Below, one piece after another: positions 8,436 to 17,829 of a stretch of 64,000 nt of DNA. The notes under the pieces were generated by a model. The model was not told the DNA's origin and did no database searches. It saw only the letters and a list, made by a program, of their open reading frames with translations. Position 1 is the first letter of the stretch, and every line of letters starts with the position of its first letter. This stretch comes from Alteromonas gracilis (lineage in GTDB: Bacteria > Pseudomonadota > Gammaproteobacteria > Enterobacterales > Alteromonadaceae). The position numbers and the translations under genes are program-made. The stretch lies in contig NZ_PVNO01000005.1 in the NCBI RefSeq assembly GCF_002993325.1, positions 1 through 64,000 on the forward strand, written 5' to 3'.

Positions 8436-8948
8436 CTAGCTTTCTTGTAAGGCCGCTGCTGATTTATTGGCTTTAGTGGTATTTATCGGTGCAGTAACCG
8501 TTTGGCAAAACGCGATAAAACCATCTGCGGTATTTTTTGCCCATACCATGCGCGCATTGCTGGGCAGTGTTTTTACCATATCGCGAACGTCTTCAAGCGT
8601 TACGTCCTCATTAAGCAACGCTTTATTTAAAGACTCTTCAAGCGACATACCTTTCTCACAGCACGCCATTACAATGGTCGAGAAATTTCGCATTAGCGAG
8701 TGAAGTATTTGATATTGCGATTGTTCGATAAGACGACTTTTATAATCACTTTCTACGCGCGCAGTAAGGTTCTTTTCTAATGCGTCTGTGACGAGAACAA
8801 GATTGCGATAAGCATAAGTTACTTTGCTGCTAGTTTGCTTATTTGAATGACGCAATAGCGCCAATTCTTTTTGTAAGTTCTGCGTTCGTAGTACCAAGTA
8901 AATTAAAAACAGGATAAGTAATCCAATAACACCAAATGCAACGAACAT
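8436..8948 (-). CDS. Membrane-anchored hypothetical protein
   Basis: I do not recognise a named family for this 170-residue protein. It starts with one strong transmembrane helix (about residues 2-21, rich in L, I, F), followed by a polar, probably coiled-coil segment (RTQNLQKELALLRHSNKQ). A helical cytoplasmic part follows, with a Cys-Cys pair (MACCEKG), and the tail is Ala/Lys rich. It begins 1 bp after the stop codon of the upstream DUF885 gene, so the two are almost certainly co-transcribed. The layout suggests an inner-membrane protein with a small soluble domain, but no catalytic motif is visible. Confidence 0.65.
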   Translation of the reverse strand: MFVAFGVIGLLILFLIYLVLRTQNLQKELALLRHSNKQTSSKVTYAYRNLVLVTDALEKNLTARVESDYKSRLIEQSQYQILHSLMRNFSTIVMACCEKGMSLEESLNKALLNEDVTLEDVRDMVKTLPSNARMVWAKNTADGFIAFCQTVTAPINTTKANKSAAALQES

Positions 8949-8949
8949 C

Positions 8950-10701
8950 TTATTTTGCCTTTTGCTCTTCTATAAACGTATTTATGTGTTGTTCTAAAAT
9001 AAAAAGTGGCACAGAACCATTTTCCAAAACGGCGCGATGAAATTTACGAACATCAAAACGCTGTCCTAGTGCAGTCTCTGCTTTTTCACGCAGCGCTTTA
9101 ATTTTAATTTCGCCAATTTTGTACGATAACGCCTGTGCAGGCCATGAAATGTAGCGGTCTATTTCTGTATTAACGTTGTGCTCAGAAAGCGCGGTGTTTT
9201 CCATCATATAGTCCACAGCTTGTTGACGGCTCCAGCCCATCGTATGCATACCAGTATCAACCACTAAACGACACGCACGCCACATTTCGTAGCTTAAGCG
9301 GCCAAAGTTGTCATAAGGCGTTTCGTAAATACCTGCTTCTATGCCCAAAAACTCTGAGTATAGACCCCAGCCCTCACCAAAGGCTGAAATATAGGTGTTG
9401 CGACGTACCATAGGTAAGTCTTCAAGCTCTGCTGCCAACGATATTTGAAGGTGATGGCCTGGCACCGCTTCGTGTAAGGTCAGTGCAGGTAGGGCATACA
9501 AAGGGCGCTTATCAAGGGCATAAGTGTTTACCCAGTAATAGCCTGGCTGGTCATCGCGGCTAGGATGGATGTAACGTCCCGTTGTATATTTAGGCGCGAT
9601 AGCGTCTGGTACAGGCGCTACACCGTAGGGCGTTCTTGGGAGGTACTCGAAAAGAGAAGGGAGTTTTGCGTCCATTTTCTTTGCAATAAATGACGCCTCT
9701 TTCAGCAAATCTTCAGCGCTGGTGGCATAAAATTGCGGGTCTTCCCGTAAAAACGTAATGAAGTCATTAATGTCGCCATCAAAGCCAAGGTCATCCACAA
9801 TTTGTTGCATTTGCGCGCGAATGCGTTTTACTTCTGATAACCCTAAATCATGTATTTCCTGCGGGGTCATATCAGTAGTAGTGTAATGCTTTGCTCTATT
9901 AGCATAATACGCCACACCATCAGGCCAGTTATTTGCGGCAATATCTTCACGGGCATTGGGAATGTATTCATCTACCATGAAGTCGTAGAACATTTGATAT
10001 GCAGGCAACACGCTGCTGTTTATGGCTGCCTCACCCTGTTCCGTTAGCGCTGATTTTTGTTCGGCAGTAAAGTACTCAGGAAACCGGGTAAATGGAGAAT
10101 AAAAACCACTGTCTTCAGCCTTTTCAACAATGTAAGACGCCACTGAGTTTTCAAACCCTTTCAACACGACTTTAGGTTGCGTGTAGCCTTCTTTTAGCGC
10201 CTGTTTCATGTACGAAACTTGTTGGTCGAAGTAAGGCTTTAGCGCGTTTAGACGGCTAATGTAGGCTTGATAATCTTCTACGCGCTTAAAGGTTGATAAA
10301 TTAGGAAGCGAGGCCATCGCACCGTGAAAGCCATATTCTGAATTGATGGGTACCAAGTGCGCGCGATAGGTATATTCGTCCACATAATTAGCTAAACGAT
10401 ATTGCTGCATTAGCAAGGCAATATAAGCGTCAGTAGAGATATTCTCTTTTTCATACTGACTTAAGGCTTTTTGAAAAGCGCGCCATTGCTCATCTTGTGC
10501 TTTCAAGGCTTTAGGAGAGTTATCTGGTAACACGTGAGCGAGTGAGGTATCGCCTTCTCTGGAGGCTAAAAGTGGCGAAACCGAAAGCTCGTATTGCCAA
10601 ATTTCATCAAGAAGTTGGTACAAGCTTTCATCGTTCAATTCTTTTGCTGTGGTGCTTATACTGCAAACTAATAGTAATGCCGCGAATACGTAGCGATACA
10701 T
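8950..10701 (-). CDS. DUF885 family secreted peptidase-like protein
   Basis: A DUF885 protein, usually described as zinc-metallopeptidase-like. The LHEAVPGHHLQ segment provides the HExxxGH signature expected to bind metal, and downstream segments such as FGEGWGLYSEFLG are typical of the family. An N-terminal signal peptide (MYRYVFAALLLVCSIS) predicts export. The frame can extend five codons to a TTG, but a GGAG ribosome-binding site sits six bases before the internal ATG at 10699-10701, so I use that start (583 residues). It is followed at 1 bp by the membrane-anchored hypothetical gene. Substrate unknown; a role in peptide processing is inferred from the family only. Confidence 0.85.
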   Translation of the reverse strand: MYRYVFAALLLVCSISTTAKELNDESLYQLLDEIWQYELSVSPLLASREGDTSLAHVLPDNSPKALKAQDEQWRAFQKALSQYEKENISTDAYIALLMQQYRLANYVDEYTYRAHLVPINSEYGFHGAMASLPNLSTFKRVEDYQAYISRLNALKPYFDQQVSYMKQALKEGYTQPKVVLKGFENSVASYIVEKAEDSGFYSPFTRFPEYFTAEQKSALTEQGEAAINSSVLPAYQMFYDFMVDEYIPNAREDIAANNWPDGVAYYANRAKHYTTTDMTPQEIHDLGLSEVKRIRAQMQQIVDDLGFDGDINDFITFLREDPQFYATSAEDLLKEASFIAKKMDAKLPSLFEYLPRTPYGVAPVPDAIAPKYTTGRYIHPSRDDQPGYYWVNTYALDKRPLYALPALTLHEAVPGHHLQISLAAELEDLPMVRRNTYISAFGEGWGLYSEFLGIEAGIYETPYDNFGRLSYEMWRACRLVVDTGMHTMGWSRQQAVDYMMENTALSEHNVNTEIDRYISWPAQALSYKIGEIKIKALREKAETALGQRFDVRKFHRAVLENGSVPLFILEQHINTFIEEQKAK

Positions 10702-10739
10702 AGGGATCTCCGGCAACCTTTACCGGCTGGGTCCGGCGG

Positions 10740-11075
10740 TTACTCTTTTGTTGGTGTATATATTGGACTAGGAAATGCCGTTACTTTATCAGATTTATTT
10801 TCTAATTTAGTAATTTTGGCCGAACCTTTTTTATTTACAGCGTCAATGCGCAAAATGTTGTGCATCGGAACATACGTTTTTGTTACTTCCGAGAATTCGT
10901 TTTTTAGTCTTTCATGACTAGGGTCCACAACAACACTTGTGTGGGTATCCCACACAAAGTCACCTATTTCTATAAAGCCAAACAAAGCGCCTTGTATAAG
11001 GGTTTTTACATACAATTCGTAGCGTTCGCCATTGCTGGTAAATTGAACGCGGTAAAGAATATCGTCTTTCGACAT
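10740..11075 (-). CDS. DUF1820 family protein
   Basis: A 111-residue soluble protein matching the small DUF1820 family of gammaproteobacteria. Recognisable conserved pieces are LYRVQFTSNGERYELYVK, GALFGFIEIGDFVW, SVVVDPSHERLKNEF and YVPMHNILRIDAV. No signal peptide, membrane helix or catalytic motif is visible, and the C-terminal 25 residues look disordered. The biochemical role of the family is not established to my knowledge. It lies upstream of the DUF885 gene in the same direction with 38 bp between, so it could share a transcript. Confidence 0.85.
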   Translation of the reverse strand: MSKDDILYRVQFTSNGERYELYVKTLIQGALFGFIEIGDFVWDTHTSVVVDPSHERLKNEFSEVTKTYVPMHNILRIDAVNKKGSAKITKLENKSDKVTAFPSPIYTPTKE

Positions 11076-11261
11076 AGATGCTGCTCTTCACTAAAAAATA
11101 ACAAAATCCGGAAATCGAGCCGGCATGTGGCTGATAATTTTACCTTGCTCCTAAAATGCGAGCAACGGTAGGAAACACATGGTAAACGAAAGCTGTTTGA
11201 TGGTATTTCTCGTATTAACTGCGTTACTATGACGCACACTTAGTTATACGGTGAAATTAAA

Positions 11262-12899
11262 ATGATAAAAAAACTCCTTATTGGTGGTGCAATGACAGCA
11301 ATTACATTTGCTGCAACAGCACATAACCACGCATCGACAGATAATGCTTTCAACCCTGATACACAGCGAATCAAATCGCACTTGTTTTTCTTAGCAGACG
11401 ATTTACTTGAAGGGCGTGATACTGGCTCTCGAGGTCATGAGATCGCGGCGCTTTATATTGCGACCGAATTTGCCAAATATGGTTTGAAGCCTGCAGGCAC
11501 AGATGGCTACATACAAAATGTATCGTTTCGCAAAGCCAATCTGGTTCAAGAATCACCTAAGTTTACATTTACACAAAACGGCGAAACCGTTGATTTTGAT
11601 TACCCGAAAGAATATTTAGCTAGCCCAAGCTTGCTTAGCACTGAAGCCAATGTAAAAGGTGAGATGGTATTCGTAGGCTACGGCATTGTGGCTGACGAGT
11701 TATCTCATAACGATTATAAAGGCCTAGATGTTGAAGGAAAAATTGTTGTAGCGCTTGCGGGTAAGCCAAGCGACTTTCCATCAGAAGAGGGCGCTCACTT
11801 CGCGTCGGGCTATCAAAAACAAAAGTATGCGGTAGACAATGGCGCTATCGGCATGATCACTATCACTACGCCTAAAAACGAGAAAGTGCGCCCGTATCAG
11901 AGCCGCTTGAACTACATTCATACACCGCGTATGGCGTGGTTAGACGATAATGGCGAGCCTGCGAATAGTTTTTCTCAGCTTAAAGGCGGCGCTTACATGA
12001 GTGAAGGGGCTGCACGTAAACTGTTTCAAGGCGCAGAAAAGAGTCTTGATGACGTTTATGCAGTTCTTGAAGCTGACAAAGTACCGCAAGGCTTTGCGTT
12101 AAACGGCGTAGTTGATATCAGCAAGACGAGCGTACACGACACCATCACAAGCCCAAATGTTGTGGGTGTGCTTGAAGGTTCAGACCCGGAGCTTAAAGAC
12201 GAGTACGTGGTTTTCTCTGCTCACTCTGATCACATTGGTTTTGCAAAAACAGTGAAGAAAGACAACATCAATAACGGTGCTATGGACAATGCATCGGGTA
12301 CGTCTGTCATGTTAGAAACTGCACGCCTGTTTAGCGAAATGGAAGAAAAGCCAAAGCGCTCAATTTTGTTTGTGTCGGTAACTGGTGAAGAGAAAGGCCT
12401 GCTAGGTGCAGACTATTTCGCCCGTAACCCAACGGTACCCGTTACTTCGATGGTGGCGAACGTAAACTTGGATATGCCTATTCTGACTTACGAGTTTGCC
12501 GATGTTATTGCCTTTGGCGCTAATCATAGTGATTTGCAAGACTCAGTGGAAAAAGCCGCAGCCAATGCCGATATCGAACTAAGCCCAGATCCATGGCCAG
12601 AGCAAGCTTTGTTCACACGCTCAGATCACTATGCGTTTGTAAAACAAGGCGTACCTTCAGTATTTATGGTGCCGGGTCTTAAGTCAAAAGATCCTAATGT
12701 AGATGGTAGCAAAGTCTTCGGTCAGTTCTTATCTACCCACTACCACAAGCCAAGCGATGATCTAAATCAGCCGTTTAACTGGAACGCTGCCGAAACTTTT
12801 ACAAAAGTGAACGCGCAAATCGGCTGGACATTGGCAAATCAGAAGAACAAGCCTAAGTGGAACGAGGGTGACTTCTTTGGAAAGACGTTTAGTAAATAA
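11262..12899 (+). CDS. Secreted M28 family zinc peptidase with PA domain
   Basis: This 545-residue exported aminopeptidase-type protein has a signal peptide (about residues 1-21), a protease-associated insert (about 130-280), and an M28 catalytic domain. Metal and catalytic residues are readable: His321 and Asp323 in AHSDHIGF, Asp342 in MDNASGT, the Glu376-Glu377 pair in TGEEKG, Asp404 in NLDMPI and His456 in SDHYAF. Together they fit a di-zinc exopeptidase acting in the periplasm or medium, likely on peptides scavenged for nutrition. It is divergent from DUF1820 and stands alone, ending before a strong terminator. Confidence 0.92.
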   Translation: MIKKLLIGGAMTAITFAATAHNHASTDNAFNPDTQRIKSHLFFLADDLLEGRDTGSRGHEIAALYIATEFAKYGLKPAGTDGYIQNVSFRKANLVQESPKFTFTQNGETVDFDYPKEYLASPSLLSTEANVKGEMVFVGYGIVADELSHNDYKGLDVEGKIVVALAGKPSDFPSEEGAHFASGYQKQKYAVDNGAIGMITITTPKNEKVRPYQSRLNYIHTPRMAWLDDNGEPANSFSQLKGGAYMSEGAARKLFQGAEKSLDDVYAVLEADKVPQGFALNGVVDISKTSVHDTITSPNVVGVLEGSDPELKDEYVVFSAHSDHIGFAKTVKKDNINNGAMDNASGTSVMLETARLFSEMEEKPKRSILFVSVTGEEKGLLGADYFARNPTVPVTSMVANVNLDMPILTYEFADVIAFGANHSDLQDSVEKAAANADIELSPDPWPEQALFTRSDHYAFVKQGVPSVFMVPGLKSKDPNVDGSKVFGQFLSTHYHKPSDDLNQPFNWNAAETFTKVNAQIGWTLANQKNKPKWNEGDFFGKTFSK

Positions 12900-12927
12900 C
12901 ATGTATTGACTAAATAGCAATGACTAG

Positions 12928-12960
12928 CGCCGGCCTTCATTAATGAAGGCCGGCGTTTTT
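12928..12960 (+). terminator. Terminator after the M28 peptidase gene
   Basis: A perfect 28-base palindrome (12928-12955, arms CGCCGGCCTTCATT) is followed by TTTTT. The T run is present only on the plus strand, so it primarily ends the peptidase transcript, although the stem also separates it from the convergent GT25 gene. Confidence 0.9.
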
Positions 12961-12962
12961 AA

Positions 12963-13706
12963 TTATTGGCTAATTTCTGTCAAATCTGCAGAAAGCTTTT
13001 TACGCTCAAAGTACATCTTTATACGGAATTTTAGGTTTCGCCAAAAGGAGCTGTGATTAGAGTGGCGGCCACCGTTTACAACACCTATTTCACTGACGAA
13101 CGTCTTGTCCTGAGTGAAGGGGTACGGGCGAATTCCAACAACACTGATCCCCACCTCGCTATGGAACTGTATATCAACGTCTACGGCCCGAAAAAATAGC
13201 TTACGTTTTAGTAATTTTTCAGCACCAGATAAACTTAACGCATATGCTGCTGTGCAATTTGGAACTTTAAAAAAATTACCTAGAGTAAAAGTATTATCTA
13301 ATGGCATTGAGTCGATAAACAGATTATCGCGGTTGTCGAATAATTTAATCATGTCCCAGCCTTTAAGCTGTTCAACATGCTTAAGCAGAGACGGAAGTTT
13401 ATCGTCTATACACAAATCGTCTTCTAAAATAAGACAGTAAGGTATTTTTTCTTCAGAGATCTTCATCCAAAGGTTTTGATGGCTGATATAGCAACCTATC
13501 TCTCCCACGGTAAGATTTCTATGGTGATACTTACGATTTGCATGAGCATCATAATGCTGTTCAATTTCTTCGTTGCTCAACACCCGTCCAACGGTTGCGT
13601 TAAACCGAATAGGATGAAGACCCAGTGCGATGAGCTTCGAAGATGTTGACTCCCAACGCTCAACGCAGGCTTCCATATTGATTACAAAAATTGGGATACT
13701 CTTCAT
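12963..13706 (-). CDS. Glycosyltransferase family 25 (LPS/LOS-type), copy 1
   Basis: A 247-residue GT25 enzyme, a family that transfers sugars (often galactose) onto lipooligosaccharide or other surface glycans. Seen features are the N-terminal IPIFVINMEACVERW strand with the conserved Arg, GEIGCYISHQNLW, the DxD-like metal/nucleotide-sugar motif in LILEDDLCID, and the basic C-terminal region that may contact the membrane. It is paralogous to the GT25 gene at 20714-21514. It is convergent with the M28 gene and stands alone, upstream of slmA on the same strand. The exact acceptor cannot be told. Confidence 0.85.
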   Translation of the reverse strand: MKSIPIFVINMEACVERWESTSSKLIALGLHPIRFNATVGRVLSNEEIEQHYDAHANRKYHHRNLTVGEIGCYISHQNLWMKISEEKIPYCLILEDDLCIDDKLPSLLKHVEQLKGWDMIKLFDNRDNLFIDSMPLDNTFTLGNFFKVPNCTAAYALSLSGAEKLLKRKLFFRAVDVDIQFHSEVGISVVGIRPYPFTQDKTFVSEIGVVNGGRHSNHSSFWRNLKFRIKMYFERKKLSADLTEISQ

Positions 13707-13780
13707 AATTAATCGCTTTTAAGCAACGGTCGCACTGCGCTATTAAAAAGCGAACTTTCGCAACAGCGGGCCCATATTTA

Positions 13781-14371
13781 TCACTGAACAAACATTTGTT
13801 TAAACGTAGCCCATTGCTCATTGAACTGCTCTGTCGGCTTGCGGGTAAAGCCGCTGCGAATAAAGCCGTTAATGCGACCATCAGTGTAGCTAATCAGCAT
13901 ATTGGCGATAATCGCTTCATCTGCGGATAGTGTCTTACCTTCGCGTAGTTTGCGCTCCCTCAATACTTGTTTGAGCTGCGTTTCTAAACGCTCAAAAAGT
14001 TTTGCAATACGCGCGCGCAAACGGTCTTGTTCGCCCATAAGTGCATCACCATTTAAGATGCGGGTAATGCCTGGGTTTTTCTCCGCAAAGCCTAAAATGA
14101 GATGTAAGATAAGCTGGCAGCGCGTAAGCGAGTCTTTTTCTTCATTCACAATTTTATTGATACGTGTGAAGAGCGTTTCTTCGATAAACTCAATGAGTCC
14201 CTCAAACATGCGCGCTTTACTTGGAAAGTGGCGATAGAGTGCCGCTTCAGACACCCCTACCTTTTCAGCTAATTTAGCCGTAGTAATACGTTGACCAGGG
14301 CTGGTTTCTAGCATTCCAGCGAGTGCTTGCAGAATTTGGGCTCTGCGATTTGTTTTTTTGACAGCAGGCAT
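13781..14371 (-). CDS. slmA: Nucleoid occlusion factor SlmA
   Basis: A TetR-family DNA-binding protein of 196 residues, the normal SlmA length. It blocks FtsZ ring assembly over the nucleoid. The N-terminal helix-turn-helix reads [29 protein letters not shown] in several pieces (about residues 28-56), followed by the SlmA-specific helix [13 protein letters not shown] and the C-terminal dimer region with [13 protein letters not shown]. It lies beside coaBC and radC as in many gammaproteobacteria, but dut, often found between coaBC and slmA, is absent here. Confidence 0.95.
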   Translation of the reverse strand: MPAVKKTNRRAQILQALAGMLETSPGQRITTAKLAEKVGVSEAALYRHFPSKARMFEGLIEFIEETLFTRINKIVNEEKDSLTRCQLILHLILGFAEKNPGITRILNGDALMGEQDRLRARIAKLFERLETQLKQVLRERKLREGKTLSADEAIIANMLISYTDGRINGFIRSGFTRKPTEQFNEQWATFKQMFVQ

Positions 14372-14486
14372 GACGAAAGTAATTCCTCCGCTACCGAGTT
14401 ACAGCAACTCGGGCTCCATGTTAAATTGGCTTACACCAAAGCGTTTATTTTTATCGTTTTTATTATCGACACTTAATAAGTATCTG

Positions 14487-15716
14487 TTAGCTTTTATTAC
14501 TAAGCGCAAAACGCTCTGCAATAAGTGCAACTAGCTGTTCCGCCAGCTCATTTTTACTCGTTGCTGGAAAACGTTTATCTCCGTCTTTCCAGATTACGTG
14601 CAGCGCATTTTTATCGCTATTAAATCCAAGACCGTCCACAGTAATGTCATTTGCAGCAATCATATCTAGCTTCTTTTTGACTAGTTTTGAACGTGCATAA
14701 TCTTCAACGTGTTGGCTCTCTGCTGCAAAGCCTACGCAAAATGGCCTGTCAGGTCTTCCAGATATTTTTGCTAGAATATCAGGGTTTTTAATAAAAGTAA
14801 GTGTTAACTCATCACCTGTTTTTTTAATCTTGTTATCGGCGATAGTCGAGGCTTTATAATCAGCAACGGCTGCGGTACTGATAAAGATATCTGTGGATGG
14901 TGTGAGCTTTTCACACGCCGATAGCATGTCATCGGCAGTCACAACATCAATGCGAGAACAGTTAGCAGGGGTACTAAGAGACACTGGACCTGCGACCAAT
15001 GTGACGTTAGCGCCTGCCGCTGATGCAGCTTTTGCGATAGCAAAGCCCATCTTGCCCGAACTATGGTTTGATATATAACGCACCGGGTCTAAAGGCTCTC
15101 TTGTCGGCCCAGCGGTAATCATCACATTTCTTCCCGCTAGGTTTTGTAGTGCAGGAAAGCGTTGAAATGCATTGTCTTTGGCAGTGTTCAATACGCTAGC
15201 AATATCGACAGGTTCAACCATTCTCCCGGCGCCTATATCTCCACACGCCTGTTCACCGCTCGCCGGACCGATAAACGTGACCCCATGCTCTTCTAAACAC
15301 GCGATGTTGCGCTGCGTAGCTACCGCTTTCCACATTTGCTGGTTCATCGCCGGAGCTATGTAGAGCGTTGCCGTTGTTGCTAAATACAACGTGGTAAGTA
15401 AGTCGTCAGCCATACCGTGAGCGAGCTTTGCCAACGTGTTAGCCGTTGCCGGAGCAATCAATAAAATGTCGGCCCATTTAGCAAGCTCAATGTGCCCCAT
15501 AGCAGCTTCTGCTGCGGGGTCTAACAGATGTTGATGGACTGGATGGCCTGATACGGCCTGTAATGCTAATGGACTCACAAACTCTGCGGCAGAGTCAGTT
15601 ACAACAACACGAACATTAGCGCCTAACGCGGTAAGCTTTCGAACCATATCGGGAGCTTTGTAGGCAGCAATACCGCCAGTCACGCCCAGCAAAATGTTTT
15701 TATTAGCAATAGACAT
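14487..15716 (-). CDS. coaBC: Bifunctional phosphopantothenoylcysteine decarboxylase/synthetase CoaBC (Dfp)
   Basis: A 409-residue two-domain coenzyme A enzyme. The CoaC half (about 1-190) has [15 protein letters not shown], the flavin/active-site stretch [20 protein letters not shown], and a conserved Cys in [14 protein letters not shown]. The CoaB half (about 195-400) has [27 protein letters not shown] and the nucleotide-binding [12 protein letters not shown]. It converts 4'-phosphopantothenate plus cysteine to 4'-phosphopantetheine in two steps. It is divergently placed from radC across about 200 bp, the classical arrangement. Start ATG at 15714-15716. Confidence 0.96.
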   Translation of the reverse strand: MSIANKNILLGVTGGIAAYKAPDMVRKLTALGANVRVVVTDSAAEFVSPLALQAVSGHPVHQHLLDPAAEAAMGHIELAKWADILLIAPATANTLAKLAHGMADDLLTTLYLATTATLYIAPAMNQQMWKAVATQRNIACLEEHGVTFIGPASGEQACGDIGAGRMVEPVDIASVLNTAKDNAFQRFPALQNLAGRNVMITAGPTREPLDPVRYISNHSSGKMGFAIAKAASAAGANVTLVAGPVSLSTPANCSRIDVVTADDMLSACEKLTPSTDIFISTAAVADYKASTIADNKIKKTGDELTLTFIKNPDILAKISGRPDRPFCVGFAAESQHVEDYARSKLVKKKLDMIAANDITVDGLGFNSDKNALHVIWKDGDKRFPATSKNELAEQLVALIAERFALSNKS

Positions 15717-15922
15717 AAAAGAACACTAAATCTAAATATTGATATTAGCCTACCATGGTGACAAAAAATCGGATAGCTGAACGAAAGTCGATGTCGCCAA
15801 ACTAGCCTATTTAATTTTTATCAATTGCTTTATGCCAGATGAGAAACAGACCTTTAATACAGTCGTTAATACGTGGGTATTCATCTATAAACTCACTTTG
15901 AATGAGCTGGTGGACCGAGAGT

Positions 15923-16600
15923 ATGTCAATAAAGGTGTGGCCGAAAAGCGAAAGGCCGAGAGAAAAGTTGTTACAACATGGCGCAGAAAGTTTAAGTGAC
16001 GCAGAACTTATTGCCGTCATGTTAGGAAAAGGCGTTAAGGGAAAAAGCGCGGTGGCTGTGGCTCACGAGCTATTGAATGAGCTCGGGTGCTTGCGCGGGG
16101 TGGCCACGGCGTCAAAAGAAAAGTTCTCTACAATAACCGGTGTTGGCCCATGCAAGTATGCACAGTTCCAAGCGGGGTTTGAAATTTACAAACGCAATCT
16201 AGAGATAAAGCTCAAACGACAGGATGTGTTTAATAATGTTGATGATACGAAACGCTATTTGCAGGCTAAATTAAGAGACTGTGAAAGAGAAAAATTTGCG
16301 CTTTTGATGCTGGATAGTCAGCATCAACTCATTGCTTTTCGCACCATGTTTAATGGAACGATCAACAGCGCTGCAGTGTATCCTCGAGAATTGATCAAAC
16401 AAGTTATGATCGATAACGCGGCTGCGATCATTTTAGTCCACAATCATCCTTCAGGCGTTGCTGAACCTAGTCATGCTGACATCCGCCTAACGTCAGAGAT
16501 CAAAAATGCCATGGCGTCGATCGACGTACCTGTTCTCGATCATTTTGTGGTAGGAGACAAAGAAACTATTTCATTCGCACAGCGAGGCTTGCTAACATAA
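15923..16600 (+). CDS. radC: RadC family JAB/MPN-domain protein
   Basis: A 225-residue RadC protein. The HhH-like N-terminal part (AESLSDAELIAVMLG, ITGVGPCKYAQF) precedes a JAMM metalloprotease-like domain with Glu in DCEREKF, the HNHPSG motif and the following SHAD. The open frame extends seven codons upstream, but RadC proteins normally begin MSIKxWPxxERPREKLL, so I place the start at the ATG at 15923. Despite the name, a direct DNA repair role is doubtful and the cellular function remains unsettled. It is divergent from coaBC. Confidence 0.93.
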   Translation: MSIKVWPKSERPREKLLQHGAESLSDAELIAVMLGKGVKGKSAVAVAHELLNELGCLRGVATASKEKFSTITGVGPCKYAQFQAGFEIYKRNLEIKLKRQDVFNNVDDTKRYLQAKLRDCEREKFALLMLDSQHQLIAFRTMFNGTINSAAVYPRELIKQVMIDNAAAIILVHNHPSGVAEPSHADIRLTSEIKNAMASIDVPVLDHFVVGDKETISFAQRGLLT

Positions 16601-16692
16601 GAAACCTAAGTCATTTGTCGATTATAATCTAGTCAAATGGTTGAAAATGATTTAGCATAGGACCTAGTGGGTAATTTTATTAAAGGACTGTT

Positions 16693-17046
16693 ATGAAGAA
16701 GTCAATTATTGCATTGTTTGCAGCTGCTACCATGGTAGCGGGTGTTAACGCACAAGATAACGAAGGTGGTACTTCAGGTATTGGTGGCGTAAGTGGCGGC
16801 ATGATCGCTACTGGTGTTGTTGCTGCTGGCATTATCGCTGGTGTTGCAAACAACAACTCTGCAGACGCGCCAGGAAACGGTGGAACTGATCCAGTTCAAC
16901 CTACGTGTGAAGGTGACGATCCACTAGTAGATGGCGTATGTGTTGGTACAACTAACACTGTTACTGTAACTACTTCTGGTACTAGCACTGTAACTAAGAC
17001 AATTACTGTGCCTGTTACATTTACTTACGCGCCGACCGTACAGTAA
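16693..17046 (+). CDS. Small secreted Thr/Gly-rich protein, YjbE/GfcA-like
   Basis: A 117-residue exported protein with a signal peptide (residues 1-20, cut after VNA), a Gly/Ala-rich hydrophobic segment (GGMIATGVVAAGIIAGVA), one Cys pair, and a Thr/Val-rich tail with simple TVT-type repeats. Sequence is too low in complexity for firm homology. The position directly before YjbF-, YjbG- and YjbH-like genes matches the YjbE/GfcA slot of exopolysaccharide operons, whose first product is also a small Thr/Ser/Gly-rich exported protein. A terminator between it and the next gene suggests it is made in excess over the rest. Confidence 0.7.
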   Translation: MKKSIIALFAAATMVAGVNAQDNEGGTSGIGGVSGGMIATGVVAAGIIAGVANNNSADAPGNGGTDPVQPTCEGDDPLVDGVCVGTTNTVTVTTSGTSTVTKTITVPVTFTYAPTVQ

Positions 17047-17061
17047 ATCTAAGAGTATTCG

Positions 17062-17091
17062 AAAAAGCCGCTTTTTTTAGCGGCTTTTTTT
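17062..17091 (+). terminator. Intra-operon terminator after the YjbE-like gene
   Basis: The stem AAAAAGCCGCT/AGCGGCTTTTT (17062-17072, 17079-17089) with a T-rich loop and T tail is a strong Rho-independent terminator. It sits between the YjbE-like gene and the YjbF-like lipoprotein gene, so partial read-through would set their relative expression. Confidence 0.85.
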
Positions 17092-17139
17092 ATTTATATA
17101 GCAAAATTATTTGTTTTTAGTTTTAGTCGGCGTACCTCA

Positions 17140-17829
17140 ATGAAACTACACATTCTATCAGTCATTCTAGGCTTTCTTTGTTTTTCTCTCTCAGGGTGTT
17201 CAACCACAACACTCGCTTATTACAATACGCTCAAGCTCGCTTTGAAAGACCGAAGTGTCTCGTACACGGTCGAGGAAATAGCGGCGAGTAAAGCAGATAT
17301 TATGCAAATTAAAGCGGGTGAACGAGATACTGCCTCGCTTGCATTAGCCTACATTGATGGTGACAAGTACAGATGGGTATCAGGTGACAGAGTAATTTTC
17401 ACTATGCACCACGGCATTATCGTTAAAACAGAAGGCTTAGATAACGACCTTTATTACACAGGCAACCTGCAACATAACCCACTTGCAACCAATAACGTTT
17501 TACCGTTTAGCTGGGATCGCAAGGTTGATATTGCTGCTATTGGATATGGCATACCAATAGACTCATCGTGGAGAATAGAGGGAGAAGAGACTCGTGAATA
17601 TCTTGGGTTTTCTGTGCCTGTAATCAAAGTTGTTGAGCACGTGTCATTTTCAGAATACACCCCTTTTATCGATGTGGGATTGTCTTGGGAAAATACTTAC
17701 TTTTTGCATCAGTATTCGAAAGAGCTTTTGGCCTCAACACAGCAGTTTAGCCCCGAAGGGGATGTGTACGACATGGTCTACCTGAGTCGAATTGTGCGTG
17801 AAATGACTAAGCAAGGAGCGGCACAATAA
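17140..17829 (+). CDS. YjbF/GfcB-family outer-membrane lipoprotein
   Basis: The 229-residue product is a lipoprotein. Its signal peptide ends in a lipobox (LSGC, Cys20) followed by Ser and Thr, which favours outer-membrane sorting. The body fits the YjbF/GfcB family: YIDGDKYRWVSGDRVIFTMHHGIIVKTEGL in part, then beta-rich sequence. In E. coli these lipoproteins belong to exopolysaccharide or group 4 capsule export operons. The stop codon overlaps the start of the next gene (TAATG), so the two are translationally coupled. Confidence 0.85.
   Translation: MKLHILSVILGFLCFSLSGCSTTTLAYYNTLKLALKDRSVSYTVEEIAASKADIMQIKAGERDTASLALAYIDGDKYRWVSGDRVIFTMHHGIIVKTEGLDNDLYYTGNLQHNPLATNNVLPFSWDRKVDIAAIGYGIPIDSSWRIEGEETREYLGFSVPVIKVVEHVSFSEYTPFIDVGLSWENTYFLHQYSKELLASTQQFSPEGDVYDMVYLSRIVREMTKQGAAQ

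Noticed and set aside
11006-11239. Open frame overlapping DUF1820 on the same strand
   Set aside because: It is out of frame with the conserved DUF1820 protein and its translation has no family features.
13902-14237. Open frame opposite slmA
   Set aside because: Antisense shadow of a well-supported gene.
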